Shown: positions 46,190 to 59,900 of the stretch, piece after piece
Layout of the letters: each line of letters begins with the position of its first letter
Position numbering within the stretch: the stretch's first letter is position 1
NCBI GenBank assembly: GCA_033439685.1
Contig: JAUEDM010000005.1
Coordinates: forward strand, 806,001-870,000
DNA: 64,000 nt
DNA from: Apodospora peruviana
Lineage: Eukaryota; Ascomycota; Sordariomycetes; Sordariales; Lasiosphaeriaceae
Direction: 5' to 3'
The notes under the pieces: generated by a model
What the model saw: the letters and a program-made list of their open reading frames with translations, nothing else
Told to the model about the DNA's origin: nothing
Databases searched by the model: none
Translations under genes and position numbers: made by a program

Positions 46190-47099
46190 TCATGACTGGT
46201 AAGCATCCGGACCCAGCGCCGCGCCAACAAAGACAACAAGCACAGCCGCATAGGCCGCCGTGAAACCAATGACATCCTTAGGTTGAGACTCGACCATGAG
46301 CACCGCCAGTCCGACCGCCACCGCGATAACAAAGCAGGAAGTGGTAAGTATGGCGGTCAGTTTCGTCGGATGGAGGACCATGATGAGCACGGGAACCACG
46401 ACCGCCAGCCCGCCAACCAGGGCCATCAGAAGGCGGGCTATCATGGACTCTTGGCGCTTTCTTGGTTTACCACCGTCATACTGGATGTCGTTTCGCGAAG
46501 AATATTGTAAAAGGTACTCTCCACGAACGAGAAGTGTTTTCGAATGCTGGCTTCCGCTGCTTCAGCTCTTGTCGAACCAGGGCCGGCGGAGGCGAAATCT
46601 TTCTTTCTCTAGTTTATTTGATGGTGCGAGGAACAACGTCGTTCAGGCCCTTAGCGAGAAACCTGCCTTTTCCCTCAGCGCGAAAAAAACACTGCTCGTC
46701 CGCGTAGCATATTAGTATCGAATCTTTGGCAACGGGCAAATATTGCAGACGTACTGTACTTCTCGAGGTCATGGCACACCTCTACCGATGGTCAAAATCC
46801 TTGAGTATGCTGTCTCCAAGTCTTCGTTCGAGATGACGGAGCGCTTTGACACGTAGCGATAAAATGTTGTACCGGTGCAGGAAGTCGAGGCGAGATATTT
46901 CGTCCATGGGAGCAGTCTTCTGCATTGTCGCCATCATCGAAGATTTTGTACCATTATCTTCCGTTTCACCTACAAGTGGAAGTCGCGGAGGAGGAAACGT
47001 GAAGGTGGTGTTCATGTTCGTGCTGGACCGAGAAGCGATACCCATAGCCACAAATCCCAGGATCCCCATTTCGAAGTCATTCTCGCTTGTCCACGCCAT
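46190..47099 (-). pseudogene. DUF6594-type membrane protein remnant
   Basis: The 3' part (about 46540-46190) encodes EYLLQYSSRN, KRQESMIARLL and then two or three membrane helices ending AAYAAVLVVFVG, the typical C-terminus of DUF6594 proteins. The 5' part (47099-46782) contains EISRLDFLHRYNILSLRVKAL, which resembles the family's N-terminal helix. The ~240 bp between them are in other frames with stops and no intron pair that restores the order. The gene is thus broken or its model is incomplete. Function of the family is unknown. Confidence 0.5.
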
Positions 47100-47186
47100 A
47101 TCATTTACGTGTAGTCTCTGGAGTAAACAAGTCCGTAACACGATGTCAGCATCTTGAGCGGCATTGGCAAGGAATTCTGTAGTCAC

Positions 47187-48031
47187 TCAGGGCCATCCCA
47201 GCCGCAGAAAGACGCTCTGGAGGCCTCAGGGGAGGCTTGCATATCAGCACATCTATCGGGCTTGATCCGTACTCCAACCATCATGCACATCACAGTGTCG
47301 ACCAATCGGGCCTTGCCCACTCGGCAACTCTTCGTGTATGCCTACCTATTTGTTTTTGCCAGAGGTGTGTGTGGCTTGCAATACCCCCTCTTGAGGGACA
47401 GTGGGACACAGGAAAGCGCCACATCGCAGAAAGGAGTGGTGGCGGTCATCAGTCCGTACAGACTTTGTCGACAACATAACCAGCCGATCGTAAACATTGG
47501 AAACTCATATCAAGAAGCCTATACAAAAATTAGCTTCCCAATTGGACTAATATCTCGTATTTTGTTAAAAACTTTGCGAGATCGTGGCACATCTTTTGTG
47601 GGAGCGATTTTCCGTATACGCTTACAAGGACGATTGTTGACATGCTTAGGTACTAAGGTAGATAGGTAGGGGTACGGTGTAAGCAGGTAGGATCTTGGGG
47701 GAGGGAAATGGGCCCAGCCCGGACCTTGGGCGTCGGTAAGGGGCGAGAAATGGAAGCCGCGAGATTGACTTGTTCCCTTGCCTGCCCGTGATGCCGTGCC
47801 TGCCAGCTGCAAGCCCAGTTTGACGTGTGACAGAACCGCTGTTAGTGAAGGTTTCACTTTTCCCAAATTTACTATGGCAAAAATGTTGGCTCGCAGCCAC
47901 GCTTAACAGACCATGCCTGTCATCACGATAAGTTCCTGTTAGACGGCGGGCACCGGCTCGTAATGCGGCGCCCGGTTATCTTAGTTACCTAGGTATTTTG
48001 CTCTCTCAAAAGCCCTTCCCAAAAGCCAGCC
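47187..48031. other. intergenic
   Basis: About 850 bp with no gene I can support. The pyrimidine/purine motif GGTAGATAGGTAGG near 47660 is simple sequence. Confidence 0.4.
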
Positions 48032-48975
48032 CTAAACATACTTGGACGTCACCACATAATCCACTCCGATTCTCTCTCTCCCACTTACCCCGACCACCTT
48101 ACCCAGCGAGTAGTACACCCCCTTCTTCGGAATATTCTTGTCCATCCAACTCCCTCTTAGTACTCCGATTGTATTACCACCACCCGGGTCTCGCATTCCG
48201 GCATTGAGGTCCTCTGTGATCCAGGAATCGCAGACATAATACATACGGCCGGCGATGGTACCGGGGTCGACGGGCATGTTCTCCGGCCGCTTGATCCAAG
48301 ACGACGACAACATGACGAGTATCATGATGCTGAGGATGGAGACCGAGGCCCACGTGCATATAATGTAGGTCGTCCACGTCAGCGTCAGACGAAAAGGGAT
48401 GTTGGATAGCAAAACCGGCAAGAACTTGGAGAGCAGCCCGGCAAACGCAACCGCACCGAGATAAGTGTTGCGGTTGGCTATGGCGGAAAAAAGACCGCTG
48501 AAGATGCTGGAGGAGCGAGGGCGGATCATGTTCGACCGCCGGCGAGCGGCATCGGATCTTGCTCTTTGGGAGAGACAGCGGTAGGGCTCCATCTGCTCGG
48601 TCCCTGTTGAAAGATTTTACAGGTTAGTGGTAATAATAGTAGTGGTAGTAGGTAATTCCAACACTTACGTGAAAAGAAACCACTCCAGAACCAATCTACC
48701 ATGCCGCCAGCGCCAGCAAACAGAAAAGACACCCCTATTGTCTGGCTATCCATGAACTGCTCCAGCGGGTTACTCAGGCTGCTCAGCAGATTCGTAGACC
48801 CATAGTATGATATGACAGCCAACAAGCTGGCGAGCACGGCCAAGAACAGGACCTTGACTCCGTGCCCAAGCAGAGTCCTGGTCCTGCGGCGACGGCGAGA
48901 GTGCAAGTCGCCACAGCATCGCCGACGTAATGAACCCCCGCCGCGACCCAGCGTCGTCGATGCGTCTCTGTCTGC

Positions 48976-49010
<35 letters not shown>

Positions 49011-51258
49011 CTTGTTGTTCTACTTGGCTGGAAAGCAGCATCACCACCTGCCCTCTCGTATTCATGGCAAACCTGTAGCCCTTGAACCACCCGCTCATCT
49101 CCTTTTCCGTGATGATGGCTTTGCTACTCGTCCCACCAGCAGCAACCAACACCTCCCTCAGCCCCATACTACTACTACAATCCCCAGCAGCAACCAACAA
49201 CAACATGGCCGCCGCACCCAGAATACTCGTGGGATTCCCGTCGGTAGGCAGCAAGGACCACGACCACTTCTTCTTCCTTCCATCATCGTCCACTCTGCTC
49301 CTCCTCCTGACCAGGACAAACACCCGCCAGATGATGGCCACCCAAATCACAAGCATACCGACCAAAATCCCCTCCGCCGCCCGGGCGGGACCCCGCACGA
49401 CCGCCAGGCTCAGATAACACCCGGTGAAGCTGGTCTTCTCGCAGCTCCCCTGGAGGGCCATGCCCACGGCCCCGCTCGACAGGGCAACGAGAACCATCCC
49501 CAGCACCTGGAGCGCATGGCCCAACGGCAGCAACGGCTCCTTCAGTCGCCAGGCCAGGCGCAAGGTTTGATCTATCCTGAGGATGTTATTGCCTTCCAGC
49601 GGGAGAAGGAGCGAGTCCTCCGCCGACACCCCTCCTCCTGATGATGATCCTCCCGAGAGCAAGGCCAGAAACGGGACCATGGCGCGCATGCTGCTGTTAA
49701 AAATCTGCGTGAGAAGGCTCAGCACGGTGGTTAGCACCGTCGGCGCAAATGACCCGAGGAAGTAGGCACTCCCGCTTAGGGGCTTGACAGGCACGGCATT
49801 GGGCGGGAGCGTGCCGTCCAATGGGTTGTAGAATGGTGTGCTCGGGTTGTTATTAGACGCAGGCGGTGATGATGGTATGGGGGGTCCGGGGATAATGTAC
49901 TGGGTCTGGGTGGACACTGCGATGCCTGCGGCGTCGTACATGGTCCGCAGGGTGGTGGAGAGTGGCGATACGGCGGCTCCGTTAACGCGGCCAACTGTAT
50001 TACTTGTTATTGTCTGCGTAGCTGTTGGGTGGCCGGCAGAGTCGGTGAGAGTGGTGGTCATAGTTTGAAGACTGTCGTGGTAATACGGCGTTTTGCCCGG
50101 GCCGTCTGGGAGCAGCAAGCTTGTGACGGTTGCGGTTGGCCGGCCAAGTGAGTCGGTTAGTGTCAGGACGGTGCCGTTTACGGTGATGCCGCCTGAGCTG
50201 GAGGGATCGTCGCTGGCTAATAAGGCGGCTGCCCTCGTGCCGTCCACGGTGATGGTGATTACCTGCCCTGGGACGGTGGTTGTAAATACGGTGACTGTAG
50301 GGTTTCCGTCTTGGCCGACTGCGGTCGTAGTCACGATGGACGTGGTGGCAGGGCGTGAAGTCGTAATAGTCGTAGCAACGCTTTGCTTCGCCGATGTTGT
50401 TACTGCGGTTGGCGGTGGATATACGGGGAAGTTTGAGGGCCAGGTTTCGGCTCGTTCTGGATACTCGAATGTCGTCCCCGCCAGCTCCTCGTCTCTCCAA
50501 CAGCCATGATCGTCGATGTCTTCTTGTTCGACTGGCCCCGGTAGAACGACCTTGCGGTCCGACTTCCACGAAGGTAAATCGGGTATCCGAAAGATCTTGG
50601 TATGGATCAGCTGGCCCTCCTCGAAGCACTGCCGACCCTTTGGTGTATCGAGATCCACGGCCGACCAAGGCCCCCAGACGAGGTGAATTGTACGGCCTTC
50701 TGTCAAGAACAAGGCTCTGCAGTCCTGCTCGTCACCCGTAGGAAAGATATGGGCCGAGTAAAATGTGCAGTGTCGGCGGATGTCTAGGCCGAGCGGCGGA
50801 GGAAGCACATACCGGCCTCCGAATCTCGGGTCGTGAACCCACACAAAATTCCAGCGGTAGTGCAGCACGGCGTAGTCCGGGTCCAGCTGGGCGTAGGCCC
50901 CTGGATCAAGGTGGAGCTGTATCTCAGAAGGTCTTGTCGGGATGCCAGTGCTTCCAGTGCTGTTGTCATGTTCTGGGATTGTCGTGTTGGGAAATCCGGC
51001 AGTGGAGTTGGGGAACGGAGCTCCTTGTTCAGCGCGCCTCGGGCTTTCGAGGGGGTTGATGTCTCCCCCGAAAAAGTACGAGGGGGAGTCAAGGTATTTA
51101 GACGGAGAGGTCTGGGGGGTGTCGATCTGCGGGATTGTGTGGAGTGAATATTCAAGAAGGGACAGCAGGAAGCATGTGTAGATCAAGACGGAGAGCAGAT
51201 ACCAAGGACGTAGAGGTGCCGGTGTGTATCCAGGCTGGTGATGCCTTTTGTTCCCCAT
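48032..51258 (-). CDS. DUF3433 multispanning membrane protein
   Basis: Two exons, 48669-51258 and 48032-48603, encode 1053 residues; the 65-bp GT-AG intron (48604-48668) joins GFFSR to TEQMEPY. The N-terminus has one membrane helix (PWYLLSVLIYTCFLLSLLEY). A large extracytoplasmic part follows, rich in Thr/Ser with TVTVFTTT-like repeats and Asn sequons. Then come paired DUF3433 units: SAYFLGSFAPTVLTTVLS, IFNSSMRAMVPF, LGHALQVLGM and later TYLGAVAFAGLLSKFLPVLL. The last ~200 residues contain further helices and a conserved C-terminal WMDKN..KGVYYSLG region. A poly-Gln run interrupts the cytosolic loop. Members are large fungal membrane proteins of unknown role. Confidence 0.88.
48977..49020 (+). 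repeat. GTT microsatellite encoding poly-Gln
   Basis: About fourteen GTT units (one variant CTT) lie inside the DUF3433 gene and read as a run of Gln on the coding strand. The in-frame triplet length keeps the gene open if it expands or shrinks. Confidence 0.9.
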
Positions 51259-51861
51259 TGAAGATTTGGGTGGTCATACGAAGCAAGTTGATGCGTGATG
51301 TAATTGGAACATGAAGGGCAAGGGACATGTTTATTCTCTTCTCCTTCCCCTTTCCTAAAGAAACAATCCATCGCCCGGCAATCCCACCGGCTTCTTTCTC
51401 TCTGAAGGATGGTGATATAAAGCATGGGTACAGCCCCAACTACAGCGGGTTGGATAAATGTAGAGCATGGATAAAGGGCCTTGTACGACGTGGTGTGCCT
51501 CTTGGAGACAGCATTATAAACAGAATATAAACAGAATTCAAATTACCGGGAGATATACCCACCAAGGTACCTACTCAACCTTAACGTGAGCGCGCTCCGG
51601 TGAAATAAGACCCATTCATTAACCACTATCACAGATAAGGTACCTGGAGACCAACGCCACAGGCGGGCGTTTTCTGCCGAGAAAACGCACTTCACACGGG
51701 TTTGTGCGCTCGGTCGGGATCTTGGCCGCCGAGAAAAATACATGTAGCCAGCCTTGTATGGGAAACATCAAAACTCTTATCTAGAAACAGATCCAAGTAT
51801 TAGCTACCTACCCAATGGGACTTAAAACTCTATAAGCACTTGTAGCTATGTCACCCGTTTA
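51259..51861. other. intergenic
   Basis: 600 bp upstream of DUF3433 and downstream of the helicase stop. No gene or repeat seen. Confidence 0.4.
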
Positions 51862-54800
51862 TCATTCCTCTACAACCTGCGGCGCTTCTTCGGTTCCTAC
51901 TACTTCTTCCCGTGCAAACCCAACCAAAGCCACCTGCCGCTTTTTAACTTGCTGGGAGCGCATTTCCTGTAAGTGACGGAAAATAAGTTAGCCATGGTAC
52001 TGTTGGTGTGAGGTGCGGTGTGCGAAATCTTACCTCTTCAACAGTATCTTTGATGTAATATCTGGTCACCTGCACCTCCTTTTCCTGTCGCAAACGGATA
52101 GCGCGAGCAATTGCCTGGTTCTCCACGCTCGGGTTCCACTGAGGCTCAACAATAAAGATGCGGTTGGCGGCGGTGAGGTTCAGCCTGCAGGTTTAACGGT
52201 AAACCGTTAGCAAGCTGTAATATTTGTTTCAGTTCAGAGGCTCGACTTGACAGGGAACTCACCCGAACGCGCCAGTGCCGGTCGTCATGAGAAGGACTTG
52301 CACTCCCTTGTCGTCGGCAAACTTGTCAATGATCCGTTGTCGTTTGGACAAAAGGCATTCGCCATCGATGCGGAGGTAGATGATCTTTTCGGCTTTTAGG
52401 TGTCTGGCAATCAGGTCGAGCGTGCGTGTCCAGCAGGAGAATATGATACTGTATGGAAACACCCATTCGTCAGTAAGCAACGCAGCCAAGAAGGTACACC
52501 GTAGTAGTTGGTAATTCTCACCTCTTCGAGTCACCCATATCCTCTTTGACGTCCTCGATCAGCTTATTCATCTTGGTGGAATATCCCGAGTGGTTGAAAT
52601 AGTCCTTGTGATGCACGTTGACTTCGCCGCCGACATCATCGTGGCACTCTCCATCTCCCATAGCTACATCACCTCCACTCCCATCGTTGGAGGTAGAATT
52701 CGCATCCGCCAACGCCATACCCCACCGTTGACACAGAGGGCAATGCCTCACATTCCCCATCCCCGGCAACTCGCTGCAGTCCTCAAGGCATTCCAGGCAG
52801 AACGAGTGTGCGCAGTTCTCGACAAACCCATTACCGGCACCGCTCGTGGAACCCAGAATTGGCCGCGGCTGTCTACAACCATCGCACATGACTTCGGACC
52901 CGAGACCCAGCTCGCCGACAAAAGCTTCGCGCTCTGCTGCCTTTTCGTCTTTGAGGTTGCGCTTCTTCCAACTGAATGGCTTCTGTAACGTGCCATGATT
53001 ACACAGGATTCTCAGTTGTAGATGAGCTTGGAAAAGGCCGAACTTCGTGGTCATCCACGACTGGAAATTATGATAGTTACCGTGGCCTATGCTGCCGCTG
53101 CCTGAGTGCTGGCCAACCTGTTGGCGCATGTACCGATTGAGGATGTTCATAGTCTTGGCGTACTGCCGCTTTTCGTTGTCGGTGAGCACAAGCTCGCGGG
53201 TGCGTTCGCTGTGCCCGGGAAGAGTCAGGATGTCTTTCGTGCGGCGGAGACAAAGTGAATCGTAGAGCAGAATGAGACGGTCCTTCGCAGCGGACTCGCC
53301 TTGCTCAAAGGGAATGCAGATGAAGCGGCGGAACTGCGCCAGACTGTGGAATGGCTCTGCGCGCAAAAAGGCAAAGAGCGCCCCAATGTCCTCCAGCCGG
53401 TTCTGGATCGGGGTACCGGTCAGACACCATCGGGATCTGGCCTCGAGATCAGCACATGTGCGGTAAAAGCTCGTGGCCGGTCGACGAATGATGTGTGCTG
53501 AATACAGTGAGCAGGTATTAGTATTGGCTTGTCATTCAAAAACATCAAATGGTGGGGTTTCGAGGGACAAACATGCCTTCGTCAAGGACAACACGGTACC
53601 AGTTGATTTTGTGGAGCTGCGACTTCTTTGAAGCGGCTTCACTGGCCAAGGTGTTGTATGTGGTTACCACGACATCCGACTCCTCCAATGCGTTGAGATC
53701 CCGTTCTCGGCCCTGTCCATGATACTTGATGGTCTTGAGAGCATCCCCGGCATGTCTTTTGGATACAATTAGTTACACTCTCTCTTAGGGTTCAGCTATA
53801 ACAGGATTTCGTTGTTACTCACATCTTAATCTCATTCAGCCAGTTGTTGATCAACACTTGGACCTGTTGTCAGCGCCAACAAATGATGGGATTGGGCGAG
53901 GAACCTTACACGCTGATGGAACAATAATCAGGGTGGAATGGGAATGCCGACGCACTTTGCCACTGGTGTGCTCTTCTTCGCGTTTCTTTTGTGCCCAGTC
54001 GTGGCCAGCTTCGAGAGTTTGGACAATGAGAGCTAACGTGGAAAGAGATTTTCCCATGCCCATTTCATCAGCAAGCAACCCACCCCCCTTCTCTTCAACC
54101 TGAACCGGCGATCGTGTTTTGGTAATGCGATGGATGAACCTGTTTCGTCATTAGTACTTCAGCTGAGCAGTTCTTTAGAATAGATGATATCAGTAACTCA
54201 CATCTCTTGGCCACCATAGGTACTCTTCTGCCATAGCCGATACTTGTCTGGTATGAGTCCGGATTCTCGTTGCAGCATATACGACAAGGCACGTTGTTGA
54301 TGTCTGTCCAGGACAGTTAGCTTGCGAAGTAACGCTAATGTCAAGGAATAGCGAGGGTTACCTCAAGAGCTCCGTTTTGAGTCTCTGGTCGCCCAGCATG
54401 TTATCCAACTCGTTGGCACGGCTCAACGAGTTGTGGACTTCTTGAACCAGCTTCTTTAGTCGCTCCTCCTCTGCCCTTGGCTTGGAGGCAGCTGCCACCT
54501 CTTTTCTCACCTCCTCCTCCACCGGTTGTCCTTTGAGCTCAGGAAAGTTCAACATGTGAGGATTGGTCTCGTTCGAATACGGGAACTGCGTTTTGTAGAA
54601 GTCTGGGCGCTGGAGCCATAGTTTCTGGTCCGACAATGCGTCGCCAATCTGGGTTGCACGTTCCCGGGGCCCATAGATGTTAATATTTACCTGGACCAAT
54701 GCTTCATCGGGCTTCGTTGCACGACCGATCTGCTCGCAGAGGTGTGCTGTGACTCCAACGGCCTCCACCTCAATTCCCGAGTTCTTTTCCAGGAGAGGCT

Positions 54801-55516
54801 CCAGTGCCTTGGTCATATTGTCCCGCAGGTATCCAAACTTTGTTTCGTCGGGAAGGGATAGCAGGATATGGACGGACCGCGGGCTGAGGGAGAACTTTTG
54901 TACGTGGTCGACATTTGGACCGGCGAGCTCCTTAAGGCTCATGACCACGTTTGCCATAGGCTGAGGCACCAGCTTGACATCCTGCCGGTAGAGCTGTATA
55001 CGAGTGGGTGAGTTGGTTTTGTTTGTAGTTTTTAAGGACAACATCGAAGGAAGGACGAACCATTCCGTAGCAAACTTTATCACCATCATCCACCATCTCA
55101 CAGTCGGGCGACTGACTTTCGTCGGTGACGTTAGTCATTTCCACATCCGATGCATCCGTGTCTTCTTCGTTTGATCCGTTGGATTCCATGTCAACCCAGT
55201 GGATACCATCTGGACGCAGAGGATCGAGGGGTTGGTACACGGCGGATGAGGTGGAGTAATCGTGATGCTGGTTGCCAGCCCAATGGTTAACACCATCTTG
55301 GATTTCGTGCAAGGCAGTGAAGTCCAGATTTTTCATGCCGGGAAGATTGGATGGGTCTTCAAAATCGGAACCTTGGAGGAGAGCATCGAAGTCCAGTCCG
55401 CCAAGTATCTGTTGAGATTGGCTTGGGGTCGCATCATGGCGTGTTGGACTTGACGGGCTTGGAAGGGATGCCCATGTTGCTCCGTCCGGGTTCAGGATGT
55501 TTGATAGCGACGACAT
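51862..55516 (-). CDS. SNF2-family DNA-dependent ATPase/helicase with RING finger (Rad5/Rad16/HLTF type)
   Basis: Ten exons encode 1016 residues: 55061-55516, 54362-54993, 54202-54303, 53910-54139, 53823-53856, 53577-53755, 52522-53497, 52263-52448, 52034-52184 and 51862-51966. The phases are consistent throughout. An acidic N-terminus precedes SNF2_N. Walker A is LADEMGMGKS (about 419-428); the DEAH box (543-546) is formed across intron 6, which then must have a GC donor; LTGTPIQNR lies at 570-578. A C3HC4-type RING (about 749-800) is inserted before the helicase C lobe (VLLMTTGTGAFGLNLTAAN, VEPQWNPSVENQAIARAIR). Such proteins remodel nucleosomes or ubiquitylate PCNA or SUMO-modified targets in DNA repair; which applies is not decided. 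No HIRAN domain is visible. Confidence 0.92.
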
Positions 55517-56928
55517 GATTTGTGATTCACCTTGGTATGTGCGTTAATGACCCGGTGCCGAATCACTTCTGCAGTTCTTCGAAAAAGGGCCTGGTGGTGA
55601 TGGAAAGTGGGATTTTGCGAGTTTCGTCCGAAAATGGAAGCCGAATTTCAGTCACGGTCTCGAGGTCCCAAAAGGCCAAAGTGAACAAGACACTTGCACT
55701 GTCCCTGGAGGACAGAAGTCGTCAATATCATGGGCTGTGTCGTTGCTGCCTAAGACTGAGTTACGAAAATCGAATGATGATATGATCCAGTGGAGCCTTT
55801 GGCGGAACATCCCTCTGGGAAACCGTGAAACAAGGCAGGAATGCCTTCAGGTCTCTTTCCATTCTTCCAACCTGGTTCGTGAGAGCAACCAATGCCGGGA
55901 AGGTGCAGGACGGGATGCAGGAAGACTAACGCCCCGAGCTCCGCCTCACTGGTGGAATGGCGGGGTTTCCAGGTTATTCAGTTAAACCAACAGTTGCCAG
56001 TTGGCTGTTCTTCATGAATTGACCACTCTGGAACACCCGACTTCAAACCGATGCCTCCCGCTCTGCTCCTCGTCAAACCCCGGGCATCATTGGACGGAAC
56101 TTCGGTGCATGCTCACGCAAATCGGGCACAATAATAAGCAGTAAACCCCCTGAAAGCCTGCATACCTTATGAGTTGCCTCCCAAAGCTTCACATCCATTT
56201 GCATGTTACCTTAACACCGACGGAGGCCTCTGTCTCGAGCTCAACCCTCGATTCCAGCAATCTGCCACCTCACAAAACTCAATCACTCATACGGTCTTCA
56301 GCCAATAATGTGCAGAGAAGCTTTGCATCCCCATATCGTTCCTTATATTCCAGTTCATTGTTTATCTCCTGGATACATTACTTCTAACAACCTCAATCCT
56401 TGTTCTTCGTCTTGATATCTGATGCTGTTCTGACCCATAAGATCGATTCGACTTCTTGCTCTGAAGAAGCAGCGGAAAGTCCATCGACGTTGTTCCTACC
56501 CTCAATAGCAGTGATGCACCTGGCGAACCGTTTTCCTTCGGTTTGGTGGTTGAGGCAGTGTTCATGGTTGCCTTGCGTTGCCGACAGAATGAGCGAGCCG
56601 CCAAGAACGCCTGTGAAACCGGGGTCCCGTCACCGTCGGACGCCATCCTCAGCCAATAGCCATGTGTGCTTTCACCTGCTGCTCTGCGACACAAACTATG
56701 GCACAGAGGCGGTGCAAGACTGAGGATGCCCCGAAGACAAAAAATTGACAGGGGTTAGAGCCTCGTTGTTGCGTGGAAGTCTTCCTGTATTCCCGCAAAA
56801 ATGGGGTGGTCTGGACTGTTTAACTTTGCCAAATCCAGCACTTCAGAGACCGTCTTGAGTCCCCGTCACATGTTACCGACTTCAATGACCAAGACGAAGA
56901 GCCTGCTCGCCCAAGACATACCATCGCC
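55517..56928. other. intergenic between helicase and NACHT gene
   Basis: 1.4 kb shared 5' flank of two divergent genes. Short frames are present on both strands but none resembles a protein. No repeat recognised. Confidence 0.45.
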
Positions 56929-59900
56929 ATGGCTGCCATTACCAGAACGGAGACCATAGAAATCACTGAGGATGACGCTTCTACCGTCGACCCCTTCACC
57001 CGCACGACTGAGGAGATTTTCCGAGCCGCTTTGGATGACTTCAAGTTGACCCTTACCGAAGCCCAACGCGACACCTTTCCTGGGAAGGGGCTCAGCCATG
57101 TCAAGTGCAAGATCATGTCAATCCAGCACCACCAGGAACGCCTCAAGGCCATGATGAACTTCTCCAGAATTCAGTTCTACCTGGAGAGGTTCGCTGAATT
57201 TGATGCCGTCTGCCAGTGTACCAAAATTGGCGGCGATGAGTCTGCTGAGCTCTCCGCCTACATCTGGGGCCCATCGACCTATATCCTACAGGTCTCTCAG
57301 GAAGATCACACCGTCCTGGACGTGGTCTTGGATGCCTACCAGAAGTTCGGAAAACGCATCCCGGATCTGCAAGTCTACAGCAGCATGATAAAAGAACGAG
57401 CAAACATGATGAAGTGTGTCGCATTCATGTATCACGACTTGCTGCAGTTCTATAGAAATCTGGTCAAGTTGCTGACGGGTCGAGGTACGTACAACTTACT
57501 CCGTTGACTTTTCGTGTGTGACTGAGATTTATTACAGGCTGGAAGAAAACATTTCACGCCAACTGGCGTGATTATGGACAGTCCTTCGAGGCCCTCCTCG
57601 AAAGCTTCGACGCCCATGGCGAGGTCTTGAAAAAATTGTTGGCAGCATGGAAAAAGCAAGCGTCAGATGACAACAATCAACGTCTCAACGATCATATCCT
57701 GCAGTATCAGGACGATAGACAGATAACCCATGGACATGCGGCACAATATCAGCAAGACCGTGATGCCTTAGTCGAGGGTGCCCAGGCGTCCCAGGACATG
57801 CATCGCCAACTGAACGATCACATCCTACAGTCCAATGACAACCATCGGGAGCTGCAGCGGCACATAGCCCAGTACGAAGAAGATCGGTTGGAGCGGCTCA
57901 GGGTGGCAAAAGTCGAGGAGAAAAAGCGAAAGATGGACCAGCGTGCAGATGTCCTGCAGTGGATGTCGACCCCGGGCGCCTCTCAGAGAGAGTACCACGA
58001 GACAGCGAAGAATGCGAGAAGCGAGTTTCCCGATACAGGGATGTGGGTGTTGACGGAGGATAAAATCTTCGATTGGATGAATGCGGAAACTCCTACCAAA
58101 TCTATGGTCTGGATGAACGGAAAGAAGGGTGCCGGTATGTGTTATTCAGTCCAGCCCGTGGTACTCGCAATTACTCTTACTGATTTGAGTCAATAATGTC
58201 AGGCAAAACGGTTCTTTCGTCTCTCATTATCGAGAACTGCGAGATGAAACCCGATTTTAAGACCAGCTATTTCTACTGCCGCGAAGATGACACCAACCAG
58301 AACACATGCGTGTCGGTGCTGAAGGGCATCTTGCGCCAAATGGTATCTCACAATGAAGACCTCCTGCCGTCTTGCTACGAGAAACGCGGACGAGGAGAGG
58401 AGAGACTACATGATCTTGCCACCATCAAATCTCTGTTGGATCTCTTCTGCGAGTACGACATGAACCAGTTCATTGTGATTGACGGGCTAGATGAATGCAT
58501 AGCTGCCGAAATCAAGCCCCTGGTTCAATACTGGGCGTCTGTGGTGGATAAGTGCGACAACTACAAGCCCGGAAAGATTCGCGTTCTACTCGTTGGTCAG
58601 GATATTAGCGACATTCGCAAGTTGGCGTGTATGCAATCAGCTGATATCTTTGAGCTTCACCCGACTCAATCCGGAAGAGACATCCACAAATATCTTGATG
58701 TTCAGTTTGAGAAGCTGCAAAAGGAGTATGATCTTACAGAAGACGAGGCTCGAATGGCTCAGGAGCTGATCTGCTCGAAAGCAGAAGGTCAGCAGGCCAC
58801 ATCTATCACCCCAAACTTTTCGAACTTGATAGCTCTAACACCTTGACGCTTAGGGATGTTTCTCTATGCCGTGCTCACAGTCGAAAATTTGCTAGCACAG
58901 GCCACAACGGGGGATGTGAAAGCCGAAATCAGAGCAGATAGACTCCCTTCAAGCCTGGAGGCAGCGTAAGCCAAAGACCCCCGCTACCGTTGTTCCATGG
59001 TCCATATACTAATAAGAGAGACACTGTGCAGATACAAAAAGATCATTGACAGATTGCAGCGAAATCCCGGGGAGAGGCAATGGGCTATGGCCAAAAAGAT
59101 CTTTGGCTGGCTGGCAAGGGCTAAAAGGCCTCTTCAATGGCATGAGCTGCAGGCAGCACTGTCCATACAACCAGATCACAGGCCCGGGGAGGATCCGATC
59201 GACTTTCACAACAATCAGCTGCGAAAAGACATCAGGGAAATATGTGGTTCCTTGGTGCAGGTCCTGGAAGATCGCATCGAGTTCATTCACAGCACCACGA
59301 GATCGTAAGACATACCAAGGCCTGTCTTCTTTCGAAATGTGCTAACCCAGCTACAGCCACATCGTGAAAAGCGAACATCTCGACGCAAGGGTGATTGAGA
59401 CAGACTTGACATTAATCTGCTTGAAGTACCTCACACTTCCTTGTTTTGATTCCAACATCACAAGCGATGATCTCGAGCACTATGCCACGATAGGATGGTA
59501 TGCCTTTCAGGATTATGCCATATCGAAGTGGAAGCACCACCTTGAGTCAATGATCACAATTGCACTACCGCTATTCCAGGATCCTAACAGTGGTCCACTG
59601 TACGAGGAGAAATTCTGTGCAGTACTGACCGGTTTCTTGGACTTTCACAAGGCCAGCATTGCAGCTGCCGCCCAGGAAAAGACACAGACAAAGTCAGGAC
59701 GCACGATAGTGCTGGTTCCAGCTTCTGCTTCGACGCCCCCTTTGCTTTCACCTCCAGCATCCCAGCAATCACTAACGGACTCTCGATCCTCAACACCGCT
59801 TTCCGCTCAGACTCAACCTGGACAACTATACCCTCAACAGCAAGGCACAATAGATCCCGCCCTATTCTGCCAGAAGTTTCAACAAACCCGTTTCTACCCG

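Noticed and set aside
47154..47669. 171-codon plus-strand frame
   Set aside because: Composition looks random and no splice or family support was found.
48976..49641. Leu-rich frame opposite the DUF3433 gene
   Set aside because: It is the antisense reading of the poly-Gln microsatellite and neighbouring coding exon.
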